From the NCBI GenBank assembly GCA_902547925.1, contig CACCQD010000004.1, positions 1-64,000 of the forward strand: a stretch of DNA of 64,000 nucleotides. The letters are read 5' to 3'. Origin of the DNA: an uncultured SAR116 cluster alpha proteobacterium (GTDB lineage: Bacteria; Pseudomonadota; Alphaproteobacteria; Puniceispirillales; Puniceispirillaceae). This document shows, one piece after another, positions 10,983 to 21,804 of this stretch. Below the pieces are notes generated by a model, which was not told the origin of the DNA, did no database searches, and worked only from the letters and a program-made list of their open reading frames with translations. Within the stretch, counting starts at the first letter, position 1. The number at the start of each line of letters is the position of its first letter. The translations under genes and the position numbers were made by a program.

Positions 10983-11659
10983 TGATGGCGGATAAGGCAT
11001 TGAAAATATGGGCTTTGCGGACAGTCGGAGCGATGATGCTGGCGGTGCCTGTGGGCGGCGGTGCGGCCTTGGCGCAAAGCGACAATGCCAGCCAGACAGA
11101 TCAGAGCCAGACAGATCAGAACCAAACAAATTTGGGCGCGGCAGCCAGCATAAATGCCGATCAGGGCTTGCAGATGCAGGTGAAACGGATTGGCCTGATT
11201 GACCTCGATGGTGTTTTGCGCAGTTCAACCGGCACGGCAAAAGTCCGGCAGTTGCTGGATGAACAGCGGCTGACCTTTCAGGAAGAATTCACCAAGCGCG
11301 AGGCGGAATTGCAGGCGGCTGAAAAAGCGCTGCAGGCAGACCGTGAATTGCTGTCAAAAGAGGCTTTTAATGGGAGGCTGAAATCATTTGAGGACGAAGT
11401 TGCCGAGGTGCAGCAGCAGATCCAATATCGCCGACAGACACTCGACCGGGCGTTTCAAGAGGCGCAGCGCAATCTGCGGGGCATTGCGCTGGAAATCGTC
11501 AAGCAGATCGCTGGCGAGCGGAAACTCGATCTCGTGCTATCACAGGAATCAGCGCTGATCTTCGTGCCGAGTTTGAATATTTCCGACGAGGTGCTGACGC
11601 GGCTTGATGAACGCACGAAGAACGCACGGATCGAGATCAAGGTTGGAGCGGATGAATAG
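10982..11659 (+). CDS. OmpH/Skp-family periplasmic chaperone
   Basis: Overlaps bamA stop; coiled-coil OmpH pattern (IGLIDLDGVLRSS...KREAELQAAEKALQ); SQTDQSQTDQNQT repeat after signal peptide. Confidence 0.9.
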   Translation: MMADKALKIWALRTVGAMMLAVPVGGGAALAQSDNASQTDQSQTDQNQTNLGAAASINADQGLQMQVKRIGLIDLDGVLRSSTGTAKVRQLLDEQRLTFQEEFTKREAELQAAEKALQADRELLSKEAFNGRLKSFEDEVAEVQQQIQYRRQTLDRAFQEAQRNLRGIALEIVKQIAGERKLDLVLSQESALIFVPSLNISDEVLTRLDERTKNARIEIKVGADE

Positions 11660-11742
11660 GTGCCAGCGCGCAGATGCGGCCAGCAATGTCACCCGGTCTA
11701 GACTCATAGGTCGGGCCGGCTGGGACTTGGCAGGGGTTTAGA

Positions 11743-12783
11743 ATGGCGATTGATCCGCGCTTTTACAGACTTGCCAGACGCGTGAGCGCCGGTGAGTTGG
11801 CGGGGGTTTTGGAAGCCGGGCTGCGCGGCAGGGCTGAGGCCGTGATTGCCGATTTCAGCCAACCGGAGCACGGCGACGAGACGATGCTGACCTATGTTAA
11901 TGATGCGGCGCAGCTTGATGGCGCAGGGCCGGCTGGCATTGTTATCACAACGGCAGAACTGGCAGAACTGGCAGAAAAGATGACGGCCGCTGCCGCCGTG
12001 TTGAGCGTTGACAACCCACGGCTTGCCTTTGCCCGTGCGGTGGGGCTGTGCCTTGCAGATGATGCCTTACCAGACTCGCATGCTCTACCCGGCGATGCGC
12101 CGCAGATCGACCAGAGTGCGGTGATTGCTCCGAGCACGGTGATTGGTGCGCGGGCGGTGATCGGGGCGAGAAGCGTTGTTGGCGCAAATTGTGTGATAGG
12201 CGGCGGCGTGCAGGTTGGCGATGATTGTAGTATTGGCGATAATTGCACACTCAGCCATTGTGAGCTTGATGATGGCTGTTGCCTGCAGGCCGGGGTCGTG
12301 CTTGGGGCGCCCGGCTTCGGCTTTGAGATCACCGGACATGCGCCGGTGACGATACCGCATATCGGCATCCTGCGGCTAGGCCGCAATGTGTGTGTTGGGG
12401 CCAATTCGGCGATTGACCGTGGCAGTCTTGGCGATACGGTGATCGGCGATTTTGTGATGATCGATAATCTGGTGCACATCGCCCATAATTGCGAGATTGG
12501 CGATCACTGCGTGATTGCCGGTCAGGTTGGTATTGCCGGCAGCACGGTGTTGGAGGCTGGGGTGATGATCGGCGGGCAGGCTGGCATCGGCGATCATTTG
12601 ACGATCGGCAAGGGCGCGGTGATTCTGGCCAGAAGCGGGGTCACCAAGGATGTTCCTGCCGGGGCAAAGATGGTAGGGTTTCCAGCGAGTGAGGCCGGTC
12701 AATATTGGCGTGATCAGGCGGCCATGCGGCAGGTGTTGAGACAGCGCAAGGCAACTGCCAAAAAGAGCCACCCAAAAGCGTAG
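11743..12783 (+). CDS. lpxD: UDP-3-O-acylglucosamine N-acyltransferase
   Basis: Left-handed beta-helix hexapeptides; between ompH and fabZ. Confidence 0.96.
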   Translation: MAIDPRFYRLARRVSAGELAGVLEAGLRGRAEAVIADFSQPEHGDETMLTYVNDAAQLDGAGPAGIVITTAELAELAEKMTAAAAVLSVDNPRLAFARAVGLCLADDALPDSHALPGDAPQIDQSAVIAPSTVIGARAVIGARSVVGANCVIGGGVQVGDDCSIGDNCTLSHCELDDGCCLQAGVVLGAPGFGFEITGHAPVTIPHIGILRLGRNVCVGANSAIDRGSLGDTVIGDFVMIDNLVHIAHNCEIGDHCVIAGQVGIAGSTVLEAGVMIGGQAGIGDHLTIGKGAVILARSGVTKDVPAGAKMVGFPASEAGQYWRDQAAMRQVLRQRKATAKKSHPKA

Positions 12784-12824
12784 ACGGGATTTAGGGTATC
12801 AGGGCCGGGAAGGGCACACACAAG

Positions 12825-13292
12825 ATGGCGGAGACCATAACCGAATTGGATATTGACTGGATCAAGGAGCGCATTCCGCACCGCGCGCCGATGTTGCTGA
12901 TCGACAAGGTCCGCGAGATCGTGGCTGACAGAAGCGCCATTGGAGTGAAGGCGGTAAGCAATGGAGAGCCTTTTTTTGAGGGCCATTTTCCCGATTATCC
13001 GATTATGCCCGGGGTGTTGATCGTTGAGGCGATGGCGCAGACAGCGGCTTGTGTTGCCTGTGTGACGCTAGGTGAGGAGACCAAGGGCAAGCTGGTGTTC
13101 TTTACAACCATTGACTCGGCCCGCTTTCGCAAGCCGGTGCGCCCGGGTGATTTGCTGGAGCTGCATGTCGAGAAGGTGGTCGCAAAGGGCCCGCTTTGGA
13201 AATTCAAGGGCATTGCCATGGTCGAGGGCAAAAAGGTCGCCGAGGCAGATTTTGGCGCAATGATTGTCGATCCGGGTAATTTAGGAAGTTAG
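12825..13292 (+). CDS. fabZ: 3-hydroxyacyl-ACP dehydratase FabZ
   Basis: IPHRAPMLLIDKV...GHFPDYPIMPGVLIVEAMAQ. Confidence 0.97.
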   Translation: MAETITELDIDWIKERIPHRAPMLLIDKVREIVADRSAIGVKAVSNGEPFFEGHFPDYPIMPGVLIVEAMAQTAACVACVTLGEETKGKLVFFTTIDSARFRKPVRPGDLLELHVEKVVAKGPLWKFKGIAMVEGKKVAEADFGAMIVDPGNLGS

Positions 13293-13295
13293 GCG

Positions 13296-14099
13296 ATGAG
13301 TGTCAGCATCCACCCGACAGCGATTGTCGACCCCAAGGCGGCACTTGGCAGCGATGTCGAGATTGGCCCGTTCAGCATCGTTGGGGGCGATGTGCAGCTC
13401 GGCGATGGTGTGCGGCTGCACAGCCATGTGGTGATCGAGGGGCGGACCAGCATCGGGGCGGGGAGCGAGGTTTTTCCCTTTGCCGCGCTGGGGTGTCACC
13501 CACAGCATACGCGCTATGCCGGTGAGCCAAGCACGCTGGAGATCGGCGCGAAAAATGTCATCCGCGAACATGTGACGATGCATCCGGGTACAGCCATTGA
13601 TGCGATGAAAACAACTGTCGGTGACAATGGGTTGTTCCTTGCGGCAACGCATGTTGCGCATGATTGCGTGGTCGGTGACAACGCGATCTTTGCCAATAAT
13701 GCCGCGCTTGGGGGGCATGTGAAGATTGGCAATAATGTTATACTTGGGGGCTTTGCCTCGGTGCAACAATGGTGCCGGGTTGGCGATCATGCAATGGTGG
13801 GCTCGCAAACCGCGGTTGATGCCGATGTGATCCCCTTTGCCATTGCCGTTGGTAACCGTGCAAGTCTGACAGGGATCAATGTCATCGGGCTGGAGCGGCG
13901 TGGTTATGATGCCATTGATGTCGATCTGTTGCGCCAGGCGTTTCGCGATCTGTTCCATCGTGATGGCTTGTTCAGCGAGCGGCTGGGCCGGTTGCGTGAT
14001 ATCTATGAGAAGAACCCGCTGGTTGGCCAGATTATCAGCTTCATTGACGGTGCCGGCAAGAACGGCATCTGCAAGACAGCCAGCAAAGTGACGAAATGA
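13296..14099 (+). CDS. lpxA: UDP-N-acetylglucosamine O-acyltransferase
   Basis: IHPTAIVDPKAALGSDVEIGPF...IREHVTMHPGT. Confidence 0.97.
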   Translation: MSVSIHPTAIVDPKAALGSDVEIGPFSIVGGDVQLGDGVRLHSHVVIEGRTSIGAGSEVFPFAALGCHPQHTRYAGEPSTLEIGAKNVIREHVTMHPGTAIDAMKTTVGDNGLFLAATHVAHDCVVGDNAIFANNAALGGHVKIGNNVILGGFASVQQWCRVGDHAMVGSQTAVDADVIPFAIAVGNRASLTGINVIGLERRGYDAIDVDLLRQAFRDLFHRDGLFSERLGRLRDIYEKNPLVGQIISFIDGAGKNGICKTASKVTK

Positions 14100-14113
14100 G
14101 GGTGACCAAGTAA

Positions 14114-14183
14114 GCGCATGAAGTTTGGCGCATGAAGTTTGGCGCATGAAGGTAGACTCATGAAGATAAATTCATGACAAGGC
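14114..14183 (+). repeat. five degenerate 14-bp tandem repeats running into the lpxI start codon
   Basis: GCGCATGAAGTTTG | GCGCATGAAGTTTG | GCGCATGAAGGTAG | ACTCATGAAGATAA | ATTCATGACAAGGC. Confidence 0.9.
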
Positions 14184-14983
14184 TGGCGGTGATAGCCGGG
14201 CAGGGCAAGATACCGTTGCAGATTGCCGAGACGGCCGTCAGCATGGGGTATGATGTTGTCGTAATGCCCATTCGGGGACAGGCGGATGCTGATTTTTCCG
14301 CTTTTGCCAGCCAGCCGATCGCGCTTGGGGCCATTGACGGGACACTGGCGCTGATGCAGGAACAGGGCTGCACACATCTGGTCATGGCGGGCAAGGTCGT
14401 GCGGCCATCGCTGGCGGCGCTAAAGCCTGATGCACGTGCGTTGAAGCTGCTTGGCAAGGCGATGATGCGGGGCGATGACAGCCTGCTCCGGGTAATCAGT
14501 GTTTTTTTTGCCACCAACGGGATTGAGACCTTGGCACCGGAGGGTTTCATGCCTGACCGGCTGGCGCCGGTGGGATTGCTCGCCGGGACAACAACGGATA
14601 CCACACAGGATAAGGATATTGCGCTGGCCGGCCGGGTGCTGGCGGCGCTGGGTGGGCTGGATGTCGGGCAAGCGGTTGTTGTGCAGGCGGGCCGGGTATT
14701 GGCGATCGAGGCGGCAGAGGGAACGAGTGAGATGCTGCGCCGCGTGACCGGGCTGGTTGATGCTGGCGAAAGCCCGGCGGTGATGGTCAAAATGCCAAAG
14801 AGCGGACAGGACATGAAGCTGGATATGCCGGTGATTGGCGTGGCAACGATTGAGAGCGCGGCAGATGCCGGTATCGGCGTCATTGCCGTGCAGGCGGGGG
14901 GCGTGCTGTTTGCGGAGGCGGTGTCTGTGGTGGCCGAGGCGGCAGAGGCCCTGGGTGTGACGCTGCTCGGGCTTCGGGGGTAG
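14174..14983 (+). CDS. lpxI: UDP-2,3-diacylglucosamine pyrophosphatase LpxI family
   Basis: LAVIAGQGKIPLQIAETA...; located between lpxA and lpxB as in other Alphaproteobacteria. Confidence 0.93.
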   Translation: MTRLAVIAGQGKIPLQIAETAVSMGYDVVVMPIRGQADADFSAFASQPIALGAIDGTLALMQEQGCTHLVMAGKVVRPSLAALKPDARALKLLGKAMMRGDDSLLRVISVFFATNGIETLAPEGFMPDRLAPVGLLAGTTTDTTQDKDIALAGRVLAALGGLDVGQAVVVQAGRVLAIEAAEGTSEMLRRVTGLVDAGESPAVMVKMPKSGQDMKLDMPVIGVATIESAADAGIGVIAVQAGGVLFAEAVSVVAEAAEALGVTLLGLRG

Positions 14984-14984
14984 T

Positions 14985-16214
14985 GTGATGATGGCGCCGG
15001 TGTTTATTCTGGCGGGCGAGCCTTCGGGAGACCAGCTTGCGGCGAGCATCATGGATGCGGTTGAGGTGCGTTTCGGCAAACAGAGCTGGTTTGGCATCGG
15101 TGGTCCGTTGATGCAGGAGCGCGGTCTTGCCAGCGAGGCGGAGATGGCGCAGCTCTCGATGATGGGCTTTGGGGCCGCGCTCAGCGCCTATCCAAGGTTA
15201 TCCTCGCTGTCAAACAGGCTGGTTCAGAGAATAATTGAAGTCCGGCCGCGCGCGGTGATCACCGTCGATGCCAAGGGATTTTCGCTGCGGCTGACGGCCC
15301 GGTTGAAACAGCGGATGGCAGCCGAGGGCTGGTCAGCGCCGGTGATCCATGTGGTGGCGCCGACAGTCTGGGCCTGGGGAGCATGGCGGGCCAAATCGGT
15401 GGCGCGAGCAGTGGACCGGCTGTTGTGTCTGTTCCCCTTTGAGGTTGATTACTTCACGCCGCATGGGCTGGCAGCGCATTTCATTGGGCATCCCGAAGCG
15501 TTCAATGCGGCGCTGATGCCGCGTGTGGGGGGCAACAGAGATGACGGGAACGATAGCAGCGCGGCAAAGCGGCTGCTGCTGTTGCCCGGAAGCCGTCGTT
15601 CGGAGATCAGACGGTTGGTGCCGGTGATGCGCGATGCGCATGCGCTGCTTGCGGCAGATGACGGGGCAGATGGCACGCAAGATAGCGGGGTGGTGTCGAC
15701 ACTGGTGACGGTGCCACATCTAAGGGATGAGGTGGCGGCAGCGCTTGGCGCGGGCAGCGGGACTGAGATCGTTACCGGACGTGATGCGTTTTATCAGCAT
15801 CTGTATCAGGCCGATGCGATGATGGCAGCGTCAGGGACGGTGACATTGCAGACAGCACTGGCCGGGGTGCCGGGCGTGACCTGCTATCGGACGTCAGGGC
15901 TGTCGGCGATGATTGGCCGGCGGCTGGTCAGGATGGACCGGGTGATCCTGCCCAATGCGCTGTTGCGGCGCGAGGTCTATCCCTTCTTGTTTCAGGAGGA
16001 GGCAACGCCAGCGAGGCTGGCGGCGCATGTCAGGGCGATTTTTGCCGCAGACCAGATGCCAGGTGAGATGCCAGACAAGATTGGCACTGGAACGGGTTCC
16101 AGGGCGGCACGCACGACCGCTAATGAATTGCGGGCGCTTTTGCGGGGTGGCAGTGATGATTTCGAGACGCTGGTCGCCAACGCGCTGGCACCAGATTTTG
16201 GGCCACAAGATTGA
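14985..16214 (+). CDS. lpxB: lipid-A-disaccharide synthase
   Basis: VFILAGEPSGDQLAASIM...FGIGGPLM...; operon context. Confidence 0.95.
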   Translation: MMMAPVFILAGEPSGDQLAASIMDAVEVRFGKQSWFGIGGPLMQERGLASEAEMAQLSMMGFGAALSAYPRLSSLSNRLVQRIIEVRPRAVITVDAKGFSLRLTARLKQRMAAEGWSAPVIHVVAPTVWAWGAWRAKSVARAVDRLLCLFPFEVDYFTPHGLAAHFIGHPEAFNAALMPRVGGNRDDGNDSSAAKRLLLLPGSRRSEIRRLVPVMRDAHALLAADDGADGTQDSGVVSTLVTVPHLRDEVAAALGAGSGTEIVTGRDAFYQHLYQADAMMAASGTVTLQTALAGVPGVTCYRTSGLSAMIGRRLVRMDRVILPNALLRREVYPFLFQEEATPARLAAHVRAIFAADQMPGEMPDKIGTGTGSRAARTTANELRALLRGGSDDFETLVANALAPDFGPQD

Positions 16215-16254
16215 GGCGGTGTGGCTGGTTGGTGATGGTGATGGGCGGGTTTTA

Positions 16255-17562
16255 TCAGCGCTTGTCCATGGCCATGTAGCCGCGAAGCGTCGGTCCGGTA
16301 TAGAGCTGACGCGGGCGGCCAATGCGCTGCGCCGGGTCCTTGATCATCTCGTTCCACTGCGCCACCCAGCCAACGGTGCGGGCAACGGCAAACAGAACGG
16401 TGAACATCGAGGTCGGGAAGCCCATCGCCTTGAGGATGATGCCAGAATAGAAATCAACATTCGGATAGAGCTTTTTATCTATAAAATACTGATCCCTGAG
16501 GGCTATTTTTTCAAGTTCCATCGCAATGTCGAGAAGCGGGTCGGAGACGCCGAGGCTGGCAAGCACATCATGACAGGACTCGCGCATCACCTTGGCGCGG
16601 GGATCGAAATTCTTGTAGACACGGTGGCCAAAACCAAACAGCCGGAACGGATCATCCTTGTTACGCGCCTTGGCAACATATTCGGCGATATTGTCCTTAT
16701 GTCCAATCTCGGTGAGCATGTTCAGCACCGCCTCATTCGCGCCGCCATGCGCCGGTCCCCACAGCGAGGCAATGCCAGCCGCGATACAGGCAAAGGGGTT
16801 GGCCCCGGATGACCCGGCAAGACGCACGGTCGAGGTCGAGGCATTTTGCTCATGATCGGCATGTAGAATGAAGATCTTGTCCATGGCGTCAGCAAGGGTC
16901 GGGTTGATCTGGTAATCCTCAGACGGGACGGCAAAACACATATGCAGGAAATTTTCCGCATAGGTCAGGCTGTTGCGCGGATGGTTGAAGGGCTGGCCAA
17001 GTGAATATTTATAGGCCATCGCCGCCAATGTAGGGATTTTTGCAATCAGCCGCCGCGAGGCAATCATCCGTTGTTGCGGGTCATGAATGTCGGTCGAATC
17101 ATGGTAGAACGCCGAGAGAGCGCCAACAACACCGCACATGATCGCCATCGGGTGCGCATCGCGCCGAAACCCACGGAAGAAGATGGAAAGCTGTTCATTG
17201 ACCATGGTGTGGCGGGTGATCGCCGTGTCGAATTCTTCTTTCTGGCTAGCGTCTGGCAGCTCGCCCTGCAACAGCAGATATGCTACCTCCAGAAAGTCGG
17301 ATTTTTCCGCGAGTTCCTCAATCGCGTATCCGCGATGCAGAAGCACGCCCTTGTCACCGTCAATATAGGTCAGGCCTGACAGGCATGAACCGGTAGCACC
17401 ATAGCCCGGATCAAAGGTGAACATCCCACTTTTACCGTACAGGTCGCGAATGTCGATTACGTCAGGACCAATGCTGCCTTTCATGGTGGACAGGGCAAAG
17501 CTGTCACCGGTTTCATCATCGGTAATGGTGATCGTTTTTTTCGAGTTCGTATCGGTTGCCAT
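16255..17562 (-). CDS. gltA: citrate synthase
   Basis: [19 protein letters not shown]...[32 protein letters not shown]; longer ORF to 17613. Confidence 0.96.
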   Translation of the reverse strand: MATDTNSKKTITITDDETGDSFALSTMKGSIGPDVIDIRDLYGKSGMFTFDPGYGATGSCLSGLTYIDGDKGVLLHRGYAIEELAEKSDFLEVAYLLLQGELPDASQKEEFDTAITRHTMVNEQLSIFFRGFRRDAHPMAIMCGVVGALSAFYHDSTDIHDPQQRMIASRRLIAKIPTLAAMAYKYSLGQPFNHPRNSLTYAENFLHMCFAVPSEDYQINPTLADAMDKIFILHADHEQNASTSTVRLAGSSGANPFACIAAGIASLWGPAHGGANEAVLNMLTEIGHKDNIAEYVAKARNKDDPFRLFGFGHRVYKNFDPRAKVMRESCHDVLASLGVSDPLLDIAMELEKIALRDQYFIDKKLYPNVDFYSGIILKAMGFPTSMFTVLFAVARTVGWVAQWNEMIKDPAQRIGRPRQLYTGPTLRGYMAMDKR

Positions 17563-17661
17563 AATCGACCTCTCAGGACTGCAGTTCTCAAGTTTGCGGT
17601 ATTTTGATAACATAGCATGCTTGTTAATCGCTCTGCTCTGCGCCGGTATGGGAGGCGATTG

Positions 17662-19092
17662 TCATATCTCAAAACCCTGTTTTTTGCAAGTTTCCTCGAC
17701 CCGGCGGATGGTCTCTTCGCGGCCAAGCGCAACAATCACATCGACAATTGACGGTGATTGTCTTGTGCCGGTGACAGCAGCGCGAAGCGGCAGGCCGATA
17801 TCCTTCATCTTGACGTCATTGGCGGTGAGCCATTCGCCAAGGAAGGTCTGAAACATCTCGACATTCCAGTCGGTTTCCGGCGCGGCTTGCATCAGGGCAA
17901 CAAGGCGGGCGCAGGCGGCCTGATCAAGCAGGGTGCGGGCGCTCTCATCAAGTTCGGGCGCACCGTCATGCAGCAGAAACCCTGCCGCATCGACAATATC
18001 GAGATGGGATTTGGCTCGGTCACGCAGAAGCGGCATCAGGGTTGTGATCCGTGCCTTGGCGGCGAGGCTCACTGGGGTGATTTTTGGTAGGATAAGGGCA
18101 TAGAGGCTGTCATCATCCATTGCCCGCAGATAATGCGCGTTGAGATCGGCCAGCTTTTCCGGATCAAAGCGCGCCGGCGCTCGCCCAACGGCATCCAGTG
18201 AAAACCAGTCAATCGCCTGGGCACGGCTGATCATTTCATCATCACCATGGCTCCAGCCAAGGCGGAGCAGATAATTGAGCATAGCATCGGCAAGATAGCC
18301 CTGATCGCGGTAGGCACCGACACCAAGCGCGCCATGGCGTTTCGAGAGTTTGGCCCCATCAACGCCATGAATAAGCGGAAGATGGGCAAATTCGGGAACA
18401 TCCCAGCCCATGCTGCGATACACCATCGTCTGGCGAAAGGCGTTGTTGAGATGATCATCACCCCGGATCACATGGGTGATGCCCATGTCATGATCATCGA
18501 CAACGACGGCCAGCATATAGGTGGGGGTGCCATCGGCGCGCAGGATGACCATGTCATCAAGGATCCTGTTCTGCACGGTAACCTCGCCCTGAACCAGATC
18601 GGTAATTGTCGTGCTGCCCTCGTCCGGCATTTTCATGCGCACAACGAAAGAGTGGTATTGCGAGGGCTGGTTTTGCGAGGGCTGTTGGTGGGTGGGCTGA
18701 GTGGGCGCATCAGTGCGGTCACGCCAGGGGGAGCGAAAAGGCAGGCCCGCAGATTTTGCCGCAGCGCGCACATCCTTCAACTCATCCGTGCTCAGATAAC
18801 AGCGATAGGCAGCACCAGCGGCAATCAGGCTGTTGGCAATCTCAACATGCCGGTCCGCACGCGCCGATTGGCTGATCGCCGGCTCATCACTGGCAAGGCC
18901 AAGCCAGTCAAGACCGTCATAGATAGCGGCTACCGCCTCATCAGTTGAGCGTTGACGGTCCGTATCTTCGATGCGGAGCAGATAGCGGCCACCATAGTGA
19001 CGGGCAATCAGCCAGTTGAACAGAGCCGTGCGCGCCCCGCCAATATGCAGGAAACCGGTTGGAGATGGCGCAAAGCGAGTAACCACATTCAT
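17662..19092 (-). CDS. gltX: glutamyl-tRNA synthetase
   Basis: VVTRFAPSPTGFLHIGGARTALFNWL...KLSKRHGA; Gln/Pro-rich insertion QPTHQQPSQNQPSQ. Confidence 0.96.
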   Translation of the reverse strand: MNVVTRFAPSPTGFLHIGGARTALFNWLIARHYGGRYLLRIEDTDRQRSTDEAVAAIYDGLDWLGLASDEPAISQSARADRHVEIANSLIAAGAAYRCYLSTDELKDVRAAAKSAGLPFRSPWRDRTDAPTQPTHQQPSQNQPSQYHSFVVRMKMPDEGSTTITDLVQGEVTVQNRILDDMVILRADGTPTYMLAVVVDDHDMGITHVIRGDDHLNNAFRQTMVYRSMGWDVPEFAHLPLIHGVDGAKLSKRHGALGVGAYRDQGYLADAMLNYLLRLGWSHGDDEMISRAQAIDWFSLDAVGRAPARFDPEKLADLNAHYLRAMDDDSLYALILPKITPVSLAAKARITTLMPLLRDRAKSHLDIVDAAGFLLHDGAPELDESARTLLDQAACARLVALMQAAPETDWNVEMFQTFLGEWLTANDVKMKDIGLPLRAAVTGTRQSPSIVDVIVALGREETIRRVEETCKKQGFEI

Positions 19093-19253
19093 TATTTTTT
19101 AACGCCTCTCATGCTGGTGGTTCATGTCACTTGTCCCCACGGACACGGTTCATCCGGTTAGGGAGTCTTTTCAGACGGGCTTTCCAGACAGGGCTACCTG
19201 CGCGGCGCATCCTACATCACGCGCCCTGCCAAAAGCGAGGGAAAAGCTGAGCG

Positions 19254-20752
19254 ATGCTGACGATATTACCTGAACGCCGAATTCTGATCCTGCTTGCTGG
19301 AATGATTGGCGGGATTGCGCTTGTTCGTGGCGGATATGGGGGCCGGGATCTGCGGCTGGCTGGTGTGTTGGAGGCTGCGCCGGTCTGGCTTGGTATTGTG
19401 ATTCGCATGCGGCGCGCCGGGCTGGTGGCTTGGGTGGAGATGGCGCCGATTGAGCAGGCGGCATCACGGGTCGATCACGGACCGAATCAGGGACCGAATG
19501 AGGGACATCAGAGACATCTCAGGCCGGATCGCCTAATGAGTCACGGGCTGAATTGCAGGACGGTCTTACAACCATCATCAGCGGTGAGGTCTATGAGATG
19601 TTTCAGCGGTCCGTGCTGGTGCATCTGCTGGCGATCTTGGGGCCGCATATGGGGCTGTTGTGCTTTTGGGGTGATCCAGCTGGTACGCTTTGCCGGGGCG
19701 ATGTTTCCGGGCTGGGCAGTCGGCGTGGCCCAGCACAAATATGCCTTGTTGGTGGGGCTGATGGAGTGAGTGAGCCAGCTTGCCGGAAAGGGCGAGGTGC
19801 CCGCGTCGGGATTGATCGGGGTGGGATTGGAGGGCGCGCGCTGGGTGATGGAAACGGGGATTCTGGCGTTGGTGGCGGTGGCCGAATTTTTTGCCGGTCT
19901 GCCCTATGCCGGTTGGCGCGCGCTGCCGCCCGGCTTTGCGCTGTTGTGTCTGGGGCTTGGCGGCTGGTGGTTGGCGCTGCCTGGTGCAGGGCGTGGTGAA
20001 GAAGGGGCAGGTCATGGGCTGCAAAATGAGGCAGGACACAAGGCGGCACAAGGGTCGCAAAATAGGCCGCTTAGCACTATCTGTTTATCGCGTAAATCGC
20101 ACATATTACTCAAGTCGCACATATCACGCATATCGCACATAGCGAAGAGTACGGGGGTGATGCTGATGGTCGCCGCTCTGATGATGTGGGCACTGACACC
20201 AGCGCCAGACGGGGCTCTGCTCGCTCGTGGCAGAACGTCCATTCTGGTGCTGGTGGGACCAAATTGTCAGGCAATCCAAATTGCCCCAAGCACCACTCGC
20301 ACTAGACGCACAGGCGCAGGCCGGGGATGCTGTCAGATTTTACAAAAAGCACTGCGTCCCAGCTGCTAGCGCAGGAGATCATCGACCATGTCACAGCGAT
20401 GGATGCTGGGACGGATGCTGTGAAAAAACCAACAATGTAAAACAGCGTTGACGACAGGCGTAGCCCAATTATGCTGTTGGGTAGTCACGGCCAGAAACTG
20501 GCGGTTGCCCGGCACCGGGGAGCGCTCACACGTGCCTTTCGCAGCGGCGCTGACCTGGTGCTGGGCTTTACGGCGCCCCGCTATGCCTGCCATGTGCGGG
20601 TTTTCACCGTCACCCGGTTATGGGACGCGAATTTTCTGCTGCTGTTCAACGCATATGGATCAATTGCTACTCAGCCATCACCCGCAGACAGCCGAAGGAC
20701 TGGGGTCATAGATTATAGAGTGTGGCCCACGCGTGAGGGCAGCAGAAAATGA
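19254..20752 (+). pseudogene. decayed comEC/rec2-like competence gene
   Basis: ComEC-like pieces in several frames: FQRSVLVHLLAILGPHMGLL; LEGARWVMETGILALVAVAEFFAGLPYAGWRALPPGFALLCLGLGGWWLAL; C-terminal CHSDGCWDG / MLLGSHGQKLAVARH...YRVWPTREGSRK; between gltX and lexA where comEC commonly lies in Alphaproteobacteria. Confidence 0.75.
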
Positions 20753-20963
20753 ACAAGAAAAATAAAGATATAACGGGTAACGCGATAATATATGCCGATA
20801 CAACGTAATGCGATAACGGTCAGGAGTTGTTACGCTCCGCCCGTGAACTGGTCGGGATCTGGCCAGACCAAAGGGCCGGCCAGAGTAAAATATTACGCAA
20901 AGAAAAATATGATTCTGCGCGGTGGCAGCTCCGGCTTAATGAGCCCGGATTGATAGGCCTAGG

Positions 20964-21596
20964 TTAATAATTGCGGATCAGGCCGGCAAGTTTGCCCTGC
21001 ACCTCGACCGCGTCGGTCTCAAAATACCGAGTTTCGTAGCGCGGATTGGCAGCTTCAAGCCCGATCCGGCCCGGTTCCTTGAGCAGGGTTTTCAGCGTTG
21101 CCTCCTGCTTGTTGATCAAGGCAACGACAATTTCCCCGTGATTGGCGCTGCTGGCGCGTTCGATAACCACGGTATCACCATCGAGAATGCCCGCCTCAAT
21201 CATCGAATCACCGACAATCTCAAGGGCGAAATGTTCGCCACTGCCAATCATGCTGGCCGGAACCTCAAGATGGTTGCTGGGGTCGCTCAACGCCTCAATC
21301 GGGGTGCCGGCGGCAATCCGCCCGAGAAGAGGAAGGGTCACCGCCTCGGCAGCGGCGGCCACAGCCTGGGTGAGAGAGGGGGCGCCAGCCGGGCGCAGAA
21401 TTTCAATGGCGCGGGCGCGGTTGGCGAGGCGGCGGATATGGCCGCGTTCCTCCAGCCCTGACACTAGACGGTGAACCCCCGATTTCGAGGCAAGGCCGAG
21501 CGCATCGCGCATCTCATCAAAAGAGGGCGGCACATTATTTTCAGCGGCATGGCTGACGAGAAATTCGAGAAGTTCGCTTTGCTTGCGGGTTAGCAT
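20964..21596 (-). CDS. lexA: LexA repressor
   Basis: [45 protein letters not shown]...; Ser/Lys peptidase region. Confidence 0.96.
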   Translation of the reverse strand: MLTRKQSELLEFLVSHAAENNVPPSFDEMRDALGLASKSGVHRLVSGLEERGHIRRLANRARAIEILRPAGAPSLTQAVAAAAEAVTLPLLGRIAAGTPIEALSDPSNHLEVPASMIGSGEHFALEIVGDSMIEAGILDGDTVVIERASSANHGEIVVALINKQEATLKTLLKEPGRIGLEAANPRYETRYFETDAVEVQGKLAGLIRNY

Positions 21597-21671
21597 CTGG
21601 CTCTCCAGTTCGACATGAGATATTTATAAGTCATTCGTGATTTTTTCATGAATATTCTCTGTTTATGTTAT

Positions 21672-21686
21672 GTTCTATCTTTGTTC
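21672..21686. promoter_or_regulatory. LexA (SOS) box upstream of lexA
   Basis: GTTC-TATCTTT-GTTC, exact alphaproteobacterial GTTC-N7-GTTC pattern, about 75 bp upstream of the lexA start. Confidence 0.8.
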
Positions 21687-21804
21687 GCGCTCAGGGTCAA
21701 GCAAAAGAACAAATTAATGAACAAATCAGGATCAGATGGAGGTTTGGGAGAATTTCGGCTGAGGCGTAGTGAGAGCCTTAGGGCATCAAAGCTTTGGGGC
21801 GGAG

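Noticed and set aside
13281-14147. 288-aa antisense ORF over lpxA
   Set aside because: Fully covered by lpxA on the other strand; no recognisable domain.
20090-20145. CRISPR-like array from repeated TCGCACATA units
   Set aside because: Units are about 9-15 bp, irregular, without spacers or cas genes; better explained as slippage repeats inside the comEC remnant.
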